NCBI GenBank assembly: GCA_036505275.1
Contig: DASXTS010000452.1
Span: forward strand, 1 to 6,894
Length of the DNA stretch: 6,894 bases
Reading direction: 5' to 3'
Source: DASXTS01 sp036505275
GTDB taxonomy: Bacteria > Actinomycetota > Actinomycetes > Mycobacteriales > Pseudonocardiaceae
Shown here: positions 1 through 6,000 of the stretch, in pieces
Layout of the letters: each line of letters begins with the position of its first letter
Position numbering within the stretch: position 1 is the first letter of the stretch
The notes under the pieces: generated by a model
Told to the model about the DNA's origin: nothing
Databases searched by the model: none
What the model saw: the letters and a program-made list of their open reading frames with translations, nothing else
Position numbers and translations under genes: made by a program

Positions 1-878
1 GCCAGCAGGCCGACGGCGGCGGACAGGGCCAGCCAGGCCACGTGTTGCAGCCCGTCCGGGAGCCCGAGCCGGTACAGCAACCCGCGTAGCGACTGGTTGC
101 TGACGAATTCCACATGGCCGACGCGGGTGGGGTCGAGCAGCGCGCCGAACCAGTAGGCGCGGGTGTCCCCCGGTGCGAACACGAGGCCGAGCAGGCCAGC
201 GGCGACAAAAGAGGCCACCGCAGCGAGGACCGGTCGCCATTGCCGGCGCGCGAGGAAGAACAGCACGAACGCCGCGGGGGTGAGCTTGACGGCAGCGGCG
301 ATGCCGATCAGCGTGCCGCGCGGCCATGGCGTGCGTCGCAGCATGCAGTCGGCCGCAATGGCGCCCATCAGCAGCAGGTTGATCTGGCCGAAGGACACGG
401 TATGCCGAACCGGCTCGACCAGCAGCGCCGCGCTGGCGGTTGCCACGGCCAGCAGCGCCACCGGGGCACGGCCGCTGGTCAGCCAGCCGTTGCGCTCGGC
501 CAACCGGTCCGCGGCAACCCAGCAGGCCACCGCCAGGCCGGCGACGCCGGTGCCGGTCACCAGCACGATCGCGAGCGCCCATGGCAGCACGGCCAGCGCC
601 GCGAACAGCACGGCGGCCACCGGCGGGTAGGTGAACGGCAGCGGCGGGCCGTGGACCGCCGTGGGGAACTCCGGGCCGTACAGCGGCACGCCGCGCAACC
701 AGGCCTCGCCGCCGGTGCGGTACACCTGCAGATCGATCAGCCCGATCGGGTCGGAGGCGACCCGCGTGACCAGCGCGACGGCCCACAGCGCTGCGGCCAC
801 CACGGCCACGGCCACGACCACGGCCATGACCACGGCCGTGGTCCCGAGCACTATGAACACCCGCCGGGCATCGCGCAT
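1..878 (-). CDS. GT87-family polyprenol-phosphate-mannose-dependent mannosyltransferase, C-terminus beyond the window
   Basis: Multi-spanning membrane glycosyltransferase that, by family, transfers mannose from polyprenyl-phosphate-mannose to a lipid or glycan acceptor on the outer face of the membrane (the mycobacterial PimE family). The 292 codons present begin with a hydrophobic helix (residues about 8-37), followed by the family hallmark IDLQVY with Asp49, the candidate catalytic acid by analogy with PimE. Then come PFTYPP (81-86), EP (155-156), GQIN (164-167), KLTP (198-201) and NQSLRG (261-266), with several hydrophobic helices between. Family members are usually about 400 residues, so roughly a quarter is off the left edge. 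The ATG at 878-876 is the first start after an in-frame stop that is also the stop of the upstream acetyltransferase. No clear Shine-Dalgarno is visible, so coupled re-initiation is plausible. Codons 12-27 are a run of Val/Ala codons made of short DNA repeats. The family call is secure; the acceptor is unknown. Confidence 0.88.
   Translation of the reverse strand, partial: MRDARRVFIVLGTTAVVMAVVVAVAVVAAALWAVALVTRVASDPIGLIDLQVYRTGGEAWLRGVPLYGPEFPTAVHGPPLPFTYPPVAAVLFAALAVLPWALAIVLVTGTGVAGLAVACWVAADRLAERNGWLTSGRAPVALLAVATASAALLVEPVRHTVSFGQINLLLMGAIAADCMLRRTPWPRGTLIGIAAAVKLTPAAFVLFFLARRQWRPVLAAVASFVAAGLLGLVFAPGDTRAYWFGALLDPTRVGHVEFVSNQSLRGLLYRLGLPDGLQHVAWLALSAAVGLL
804..843. repeat. Six degenerate 6-bp tandem repeats (GRCCAY) with a 16-bp palindrome at the right end
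   Basis: Six consecutive 6-base units (GGCCAC, GGCCAC, GACCAC, GGCCAT, GACCAC, GGCCGT) run from 804 to 839 inside the first transmembrane helix of the glycosyltransferase, where they encode alternating Val and Ala. The right end is a perfect palindrome, GACCAC-GGCC-GTGGTC (828-843). The simplest reading is codon-level low complexity in a Val/Ala helix. An RNA hairpin near the translation start is possible but unproven. Confidence 0.6.
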
Positions 879-902
879 GTGGGCACAAGTTACCGGGTGG
901 GT

Positions 903-1430
903 TCAGAGCGCCCGCGAGTACCGCACCTCGAACGGGCGCTGGCCGCCCACCTCGAACTCGGCCCGCACGCCGTCGCAGCTCCAGCCGTGCCGCTGATAGA
1001 ACGAGCGCGCCACCGGGTTGTCCTCGAAGACCCACAGCACGGCGTGCCGGAAGCCGAAGCCGGCCAGCGCGGCGACGGCGGCCTCGTGCACGGCGTGGCC
1101 GGCGCCCCGGCCCCAGACGGCGGGATCGGCGTAGATCGCGGCCAGCTCGCCGGTCGGCATCGTCGGATGGGCGTCCTGCCGCTCCCGGGCCGCGCACACG
1201 CCGGCATACGCGGCCACCCGATCGTCCGCACCGTTGGTGGCCACTAACACCGCGTCCGGCTCGGGCTGCGCCAGCCACCGCGACCAGCCGAGCTCGCGGC
1301 GGGCGCTGTCCATGCCGTCGAGAAACTCGTCTGGCACGATGCCGCGGTAGGCGCGGCGCCACGCGGCGACGTTCACCCTCGCCAGCTCGGGAGCGTCGTC
1401 CTTGGTCGCCCGGCGTACCTGCCACTGCAC
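903..1430 (-). CDS. GNAT-family N-acetyltransferase
   Basis: A 175-residue single-domain acetyl-CoA-dependent N-acetyltransferase, presumably cytoplasmic. It opens with the usual first GNAT strand and helix (VRRATKDDAPELARVNVAAW, residues 5-24). The acetyl-CoA pyrophosphate-binding segment follows strand beta-4: LAAIYADPAVWGRGAGHAV at about 97-114, with the R/G-rich loop at Gly107-Arg108-Gly109-Ala110-Gly111. The C-terminal signature VFEDNPVARSFYQRHGW (134-150) contains the Asn138 and Tyr145 positions typical of the fold. The start is set at GTG 1430-1428 because homology-like sequence begins there and the in-frame extension upstream, back to 1571, would overlap the terC end with non-GNAT-like sequence. 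A weak AGG lies about nine bases upstream. The gene follows terC by 85 bases and precedes the GT87 gene by 24. The substrate cannot be deduced: small molecule, antibiotic and protein N-terminus are all possible. Confidence 0.87.
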   Translation of the reverse strand: MQWQVRRATKDDAPELARVNVAAWRRAYRGIVPDEFLDGMDSARRELGWSRWLAQPEPDAVLVATNGADDRVAAYAGVCAARERQDAHPTMPTGELAAIYADPAVWGRGAGHAVHEAAVAALAGFGFRHAVLWVFEDNPVARSFYQRHGWSCDGVRAEFEVGGQRPFEVRYSRAL

Positions 1431-1454
1431 GCGATCAGCCTGCGTCGGCGTGAT

Positions 1455-1490
1455 GGCGTGCGTCGAGCGAAATTCGGACGACTGCACGCC
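1455..1490 (-). terminator. Intercistronic hairpin between terC and the acetyltransferase; possible U-tail-less terminator or processing hairpin
   Basis: Arms 1455-1465 and 1479-1490 pair as 7 bp (GGCGTGC/GCACGCC), one bulged base (1483), then 4 bp (GTCG/CGAC), around a 13-base loop. It lies 25 bases past the terC stop and 24 bases before the acetyltransferase start in the direction of transcription. No run of T follows on the minus strand, so a canonical intrinsic terminator is not supported. Actinobacteria often use tail-less hairpins, and an mRNA-stabilising or attenuating role is equally possible. Confidence 0.4.
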
Positions 1491-1515
1491 TGCCGGATCG
1501 GTACGCAGCTGGCAC

Positions 1516-2505
1516 TCACTCCAGCCGGCGCACGGCGTCCGGGTGGCGCCGCACCTTGAGCAGGCTGGCACCGGTCGTGACGGCCAACACGACCACGATC
1601 ACCAACAACGACATTGTGATGTCGATCTGCGGCACGGGCAGCGGCCGCCCGCCGTTGAGGAACGGCAGGTGGTTGTCGTGCATGGCCTCCAGGATCAGCT
1701 TCACGCCGATGAAGCCCAGGATCACCGCCAGCCCGATCGACAGGTACACCAGCCGGTCCAGCAGGCCGCCGACCAGGAAGTACAGCTGCCGCAGGCCCAT
1801 CAGCGCGAACGCGTTCGCGGTGAACACCAGGAACGGCTCCTTGGTCAACCCGAAGATCGCCGGAATGGAGTCGAGCGCGAACAGCAGGTCGGTGGTGCCG
1901 ATCGCCACCATCACGACGAACATCGGGGTGAACAGCAGCCGGGCGCGCTCCCGGACCACGACCCTGGCGCCCCGGTAGTCGTCGGTCACTGGCAGCAGCC
2001 GGCGCACCGCGCGCAGCGCGATGTTCTCCTTGAACTCTTCGTCCTCGGCCTCGCGCCGGCTGGCCAGCTTCCATGCCGTGTAGATCAGGAACAGGCCGAA
2101 CAGGTAGAACACCCAGGTGAACCGGCTGATCACCGCCGAGCCAAGGGCGATGAAGATGCCCCGCATGATCAACGCGAGCACGATGCCGACGAGCAGCACC
2201 TTGTGCTGGTGGATCGCCGGTACCGAGAACGTCGACATGATGATCACGAAGACGAACAGGTTGTCGACCGACAGCGAGTACTCGGTGATGTAGCCGGTGA
2301 AGAACTGGGCCGAGTACTGCCCGCCGTAGAAGATCCAGATGCCGACGCCGAACACCGCCGCGCAGACCACGTAGAACACCACCCAGCGAGCCGCCTCGCC
2401 GATCGTGACCTCGTGCGGCTTGCGGTCGACGATCACGAGGTCGATCGCAAGCAGCATGAGGAGGCCACCGATGGTGGCTATCCAGACCCACCCTGGCACG
2501 TTCAC
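1516..2505 (-). CDS. terC: TerC-family integral membrane protein (metal ion/tellurium resistance type)
   Basis: A 329-residue polytopic membrane protein of the TerC/Alx family. Relatives are linked to tellurite resistance, and better characterised members (E. coli Alx, Bacillus YkoY/MeeF and YceF/MeeY) export or handle Mn2+. Hydrophobic helices occur at about 5-26, 40-60, 77-96, 102-122, 127-147, 191-220, 225-246, 252-273 and 296-315. Conserved family blocks are all present: TEYSLSVDNLFVF (74-86) with Glu75 and Asp81, FALDSIPAIFG (209-219) with Asp212, and NAFALMGLRQLYFL (231-244). The acidic residues in the membrane are the expected metal ligands. A charged cytoplasmic loop (148-190) splits the two halves, as is usual. 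Start: GTG 2505-2503, preceded at 7 bases by GGAGG (2517-2513). That ribosome site lies within one arm of an inverted repeat, suggesting translational control. The gene may head a leftward operon with the acetyltransferase and GT87 genes. Length and motifs are complete. Confidence 0.95.
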   Translation of the reverse strand: MNVPGWVWIATIGGLLMLLAIDLVIVDRKPHEVTIGEAARWVVFYVVCAAVFGVGIWIFYGGQYSAQFFTGYITEYSLSVDNLFVFVIIMSTFSVPAIHQHKVLLVGIVLALIMRGIFIALGSAVISRFTWVFYLFGLFLIYTAWKLASRREAEDEEFKENIALRAVRRLLPVTDDYRGARVVVRERARLLFTPMFVVMVAIGTTDLLFALDSIPAIFGLTKEPFLVFTANAFALMGLRQLYFLVGGLLDRLVYLSIGLAVILGFIGVKLILEAMHDNHLPFLNGGRPLPVPQIDITMSLLVIVVVLAVTTGASLLKVRRHPDAVRRLE

Positions 2506-2510
2506 CCGAT

Positions 2511-2556
2511 GACCTCCGGTTCGACAGACGTGCGCGTGCGCCTACGACCGGAGGTC
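2511..2556 (-). promoter_or_regulatory. terC leader hairpin masking the Shine-Dalgarno; candidate RNA regulator
   Basis: The bases 2511-2520 (GACCTCCGGT) and 2547-2556 (ACCGGAGGTC) are perfect 10-bp inverted copies separated by 26 bases. In the terC transcript the upstream arm reads GACCUCCGGU and the downstream arm ACCGGAGGUC, which contains the GGAGG ribosome binding site 7 bases before the GTG start. Two further pairs (2545-2546 with 2522-2523) can form if A2521 of the transcript bulges. The folded form would hide the ribosome site completely. The inner loop is GC-rich and could make a small extra helix. The conserved features of the yybP-ykoY manganese riboswitch, which controls terC relatives in other phyla, were not recognised. 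The pairing is seen directly; the regulatory role is inferred. Confidence 0.55.
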
Positions 2557-2667
2557 TCTTCCACCAGCTCGGAACGTCAACCGGCTGGCCGGCGGCACCG
2601 GGGCGACAATGGCCCGTGATGACGACGCCGCCGCGAAGGAATACTCCCCTCCACGACATACGGATTC

Positions 2668-2687
2668 TTACCTGTCGCCACAGGTAA
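2668..2687. promoter_or_regulatory. Perfect 20-bp palindrome, candidate repressor operator
   Basis: TTACCTGT and ACAGGTAA form perfect 8-base arms around CGCC. The site ends 20 bases before the ABM start and 9 bases before its G-rich ribosome site, a typical place for a dimeric repressor (TetR, GntR or MarR type) to overlap a promoter or transcription start. As RNA it could also form a short hairpin, but its A/T-rich arm ends and the lack of a T tail argue against a terminator. The binding protein is unknown and no regulator gene is present in the window. Confidence 0.5.
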
Positions 2688-2707
2688 CACCACTGCGGGG
2701 GTGCTCC

Positions 2708-2995
2708 ATGGTGCTGGAGATTGCCGACTTCCTCATCCGCGAGGGCGCCGAGGACGCCTTCACCACGGCGTACCGCGACGCCGTGAAGTTCATCACGAGC
2801 AGCCCCGGTTGCCGCGGCGCGCGGCTGGTCCGGGGCGTGGAGAACCCGCAGCGGTTCGTGCTGCTGGTCGAGTGGCAGCGGCTGGAGGACCACCTGGACG
2901 GGTTCCGCGGCTCGCCGGCGTTCCAGCAGTGGCGGGCGGCCGTCGGCCCGTTCTTTGCCGCGGACCCGCGAGTCGAGCACGGGATGGACGCATGA
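2708..2995 (+). CDS. Antibiotic biosynthesis monooxygenase (ABM) domain protein
   Basis: A 95-residue single-domain protein of the dimeric alpha/beta-barrel ABM family. The expected order is present: strand (VLEIADFLIREG, 2-13), helix (AEDAFTTAYRDAVKFITSSPGC, 14-35), strand (RGARLVRGVENPQRFVLLVEW, 36-56), helix (QRLEDHLDGFRGSPAFQQWRAAVGPFFA, 57-84) and a last strand ending VEHGMDA. The EWQ/H62/W75 arrangement is typical of the family. Members include quinone-forming monooxygenases, heme-degrading enzymes and many stress-related proteins of unknown substrate, so the reaction cannot be assigned. The ATG at 2708 is chosen because the family fold starts right there and a G-rich stretch (GGGGGTG, 2697-2703) precedes it. 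An in-frame ATG at 2609 would add 33 non-conserved-looking residues running across the palindrome. It lies 91 bases upstream of the hydrolase-ABC gene on the same strand, so co-transcription is possible but not shown. Confidence 0.85.
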   Translation: MVLEIADFLIREGAEDAFTTAYRDAVKFITSSPGCRGARLVRGVENPQRFVLLVEWQRLEDHLDGFRGSPAFQQWRAAVGPFFAADPRVEHGMDA

Positions 2996-2996
2996 C

Positions 2997-3014
2997 GGCC
3001 GCCGATTCGCGGCC
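2997..3014 (+). terminator. GC hairpin immediately after the ABM stop codon
   Basis: GGCCGC (2997-3002) and GCGGCC (3009-3014) form a 6-bp all-GC stem with a 6-base loop starting two bases past the ABM stop. No T-run follows. It could be a weak actinobacterial-type terminator or an mRNA end stabiliser, or chance in GC-rich DNA. Confidence 0.3.
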
Positions 3015-3073
3015 AGTGCGTCCCCGGCTGAGAACGTCCTGAGACACGCCGTCCAGGCCCGTTCCGCGCCCCG

Positions 3074-3079
3074 TACCGT
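3074..3079 (+). promoter_or_regulatory. Possible -10 element (TACCGT) for a leaderless transcript of the hydrolase-ABC gene
   Basis: TACCGT fits the actinobacterial TANNNT -10 pattern and ends seven bases before the GTG at 3087, the spacing expected if transcription begins at the start codon. No Shine-Dalgarno is seen upstream of either candidate start (GTG 3087, ATG 3096), which agrees with leaderless translation. No -35 is recognisable, and six-base matches arise easily by chance. Confidence 0.3.
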
Positions 3080-3086
3080 CGATGCC

Positions 3087-6000
3087 GTGCCCTCGATGCT
3101 TCGCCGCCGCTGGCGGGCGGCCGTCCTGGTGCTCACCGTTTTGGTGGCGGGCGCCGCATGGGCGCTGGTCGCAAACGCCGGGCAGCCGGCGCCGCCGAAG
3201 GTCCGCGATGTCGGCATCGACGTGGTGGACGGGCCCGCGGGCGCCACCGAGCAGGTGCGCATCGACGGCACGATGTACCTGCCGCGCGGGCTACCGGCGC
3301 CGGCCGTGCTGGTGGCCCACGGGTTCGGTGGTTCGAAGGAATCGGTCGCCGGGCAGGCCCGTGAGCTGGCCGAGCGTGGCTTCGTCGTGCTGACGTACTC
3401 GGCCCGCGGCTTCGGCTTCAGCACTGGGCAGATCGCGCTGAACGCGCCGGAGTACGAGGTGGCCGACGCCAGGCAGCTGCTCGACTGGCTGGCCGCCCAA
3501 CCCGAGGTGATCAAAGACGCACCCGGCGATCCGCGGGTCGGCGTGACCGGAGCCTCCTATGGCGGAGCGCTGGCGCTGTCGTTGGCCGGCTCCGACCGGC
3601 GGGTGGACGCGCTGGTGCCGCTGATCACCTGGAACGACCTGTCGCAGGCGCTGCTGCCGAACGCGGCCCTGACCGGCGAACGGCTCGGGGCCCTCGGCGA
3701 CGGGGCCCTCGGCGACGGGGGGCCGGCGGCAGGCTCATTTGGCCCGGGCGGCGCTGCGGCCCCGGCGGGCGGCGTGTTCAAGCGATCCTGGGCCGGCATC
3801 TTCTTCGGCGCCGGCCTCTCTCCCGGTGCCGACGCCGGCCCGCGCAGTGAGGCGCCGGAGGCCGGCCAGCGCAGTCCCACGGACAGCAGCTCCGGCGGCA
3901 GCTCCGGCGGCAGCTCCGGCGGCAGCTCCGGCGGCAGCTCCGGCGGCAGCTCGGGCGGCGCCGCTACCGGTGCCGGGTCCGCTGCCGTACCGGGCGCCGG
4001 CGGGACGGATGGCAGCGGCGGCCCCGCCGCCGGCTCTGGTGGCGCGGGCCCGCTGCCCGGCGACCTGTTGCAGGCCGGCTGCGGCCGATTCCGGATCGAG
4101 GTCTGCCGGGCCTACGTCGAGGTCGCCACCACCGGGCGAGCCAGCGAGGCGACGATGGACGTGCTGCGCAGGGCGTCACCGGCCGCCGTGGCCGGGCGGA
4201 TCACCGCGCCCACCCTGCTGGTCCAGGGCGAGCAGGACACCCTCTTCGGGCTGGACCAGGCGGACGCGACGGCCAGGCAGATCGCCGGCGCCGGCGGCAC
4301 CGTGAAGGTGATCTGGTACAGCGGCGGGCACGACGGCGGCGCGCCCGGTCAACGGCTGCGCAACAAGATCGCGGACTGGTTCGGCTACCACCTGGCGGGC
4401 CGCGGCACGGACCCCGGCACCGGCTTCGAGTACGCCGTGCGCGGCAACTTCGAGCGGGTCGAGGGCCCCTCGGTGCGCACGGTGTACGCCCCGCACTACC
4501 CAGGGCTGACCCGTGACACCCCGGTTCAGCGCCGCGACCTTGCCCTCGCCGGCGGGCCCCAGCCGGTGTTCGCGCCACCGGGCGGCAGCCCGGCGGCGGT
4601 CAGCACGGTGCCCGGCCTTGGCTCCCTGAACAGCTCGCTGAACAGCGCGGCCAGCGCGATCGGCGGCCTCGCGGCGGACGTGCCTGGCCAGTTCGCGAGC
4701 TTCGGCACCAACCCGTTCGGCGAGCACCTGCTGGTGACCGGCGCGCCGCGGGTGACCCTGCGGGTGGGCGCCGTTCCGGGGGTACCGGCGCCGGAGGCCG
4801 TGCTGTTCGCCAAGCTGTACGACGTCGCGCCGGACGGCCAGCGCACGCTGCCCGGCGGCGCGGTGGCACCGCTGCGGGTAGCCAACCTGCCGGCCGACGG
4901 CACCCCGATCGAGGTCACAGTGGCCCTGCCGGGCATGGTCCGGGCCGTCGAGCCCGGGCACCGGCTCATGGTCGTGGTGTCCACCACCGACCAGGCGTAC
5001 GCCGTACCGACCCAGCCCGCGGTCTACACCGTGGCGCTGGCCGACTCGGCGGCGCTGGCCGTGCCGGTGGTGCCCGGCCGCACCGCGGCCGACACCGCGG
5101 TGCCGGCCGCGCCGCTGATCGGCATCGGCGCGGTGCTCGGCGTCGTGGCCCTGGTCGCTGCCTTCGCCTTCGTGCGCGGGCGGCGCGCCGACGGCGTGCG
5201 GGCCGACCTCGCGCAGGTGCCGCTGGTGATCGAGGGGCTGACCAAGACCTATCCCGGCGGGCTCACCGCGGTCGACGGCCTGTCCTTCCGGGTCGAGCCA
5301 GGTCAGGTGCTCGGCCTCCTCGGGCCGAACGGCGCGGGCAAGACGACCGCTCTGCGCGTGCTGGTCGGCCTGATCCGGCCGGGTGGCGGCGAGATCAGGG
5401 TGTTCGGCCACCGGGTGCGGCCCGGTGCCGCCGTGCTGTCCCGCGTCGGCGCGTTCATCGAGGGCCCTGGCTTCATGCCGCACCTGTCCGGCATGGCGAA
5501 CCTGCGGCTGTACTGGGCGGCCACCGGCCGCCCAGCCGAGGCGTCCCGGATGGCCGAGGCGTTGGAGGTGGCCGGGCTCGGCACGGCCGTGCACCGCAGG
5601 GTCGGCACCTACAGCCACGGCATGAAGCAGCGGCTGGCCATCGCACAGGCCATGCTCGGCATGCCCGACCTGCTCGTGCTCGACGAGCCGACCAACGGCC
5701 TCGACCCGCCTCAGATCCGCGAGATGCGCGACGTGCTGCACCGTTACGCCGCCACCGGGCGCACAGTCCTGGTGTCCAGCCACCTGCTCGCCGAGGTGGA
5801 GCAGACCTGCACGCACGTGGTCGTCATGCACCGCGGCCGGCTGCTGGCCGCCGGCGAGGTGGGCGACATCGTGGCGGGTAGCGGCCAAGCCAGCTTCCGG
5901 GTGGACGACCCGGCGACCGCGATGGCCGTGCTGCGGGCCGCGGACGGCGTCGGCGCCGTCGAGGTCGACGGGACGGTGGTGCACGCCGACCTCGACGGCC

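Larger units (their letters stand above)
2506..2707. promoter_or_regulatory. Divergent intergenic region between terC and the ABM gene
   Basis: This 202-base gap must carry the promoters for both the leftward terC genes and the rightward ABM gene. It contains the terC leader hairpin next to terC and a 20-bp palindrome next to the ABM gene, and it is somewhat richer in A/T near 2637-2690 than its surroundings. A TTGACG at 2580-2575 on the minus strand resembles a -35 box, but no matching -10 is seen at normal spacing. No convincing sigma-70-like promoter could be picked by eye on either strand. Confidence 0.5.

Noticed and set aside
114..1247. 377-codon plus-strand open frame at the left end
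   Set aside because: It lies opposite the GT87 and GNAT genes; the translated product is highly charged and repetitive with no recognisable fold.
2575..2580. TTGACG on the minus strand as a -35 box for terC
   Set aside because: No TANNNT or TATAAT-like -10 lies 16-19 bases downstream, so it is not enough for a promoter call.
1402..2619. 405-codon plus-strand open frame opposite terC
   Set aside because: It is His/Asp/Gln/Arg-rich antisense translation of membrane helices, a typical artefact opposite Val/Leu/Ile-rich GC-rich genes.
2609..2707. N-terminal extension of the ABM protein from ATG 2609
   Set aside because: The added 33 residues are not like the family, would be encoded across the 20-bp palindrome, and leave out the G-rich ribosome site just before ATG 2708.
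2506..2707. yybP-ykoY manganese riboswitch upstream of terC
   Set aside because: The conserved sequence blocks of that riboswitch were not recognised in the leader; only the ribosome-site hairpin is supported.
2955..3086. N-terminal extension of the hydrolase-ABC protein from ATG 2955
   Set aside because: It overlaps the end of the ABM gene and places 44 charged residues before what looks like a normal Arg-rich plus hydrophobic signal sequence starting at 3087 or 3096.
1373..3514. 713-codon open frame on the minus strand spanning terC and the divergent region
   Set aside because: It overlaps TerC, the ABM protein and the start of the hydrolase, all with clear family motifs. Its translation is Arg/Pro/Ala-rich with no domain pattern, as expected from GC-rich antisense frames.
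4176..5984. 602-codon minus-strand open frame opposite the hydrolase-ABC gene
   Set aside because: It is antisense to the PepX_C-like and ABC ATPase domains. Its composition is Gly/Arg/His/Gln-rich with no hydrophobic core or motif, so it is a shadow frame.
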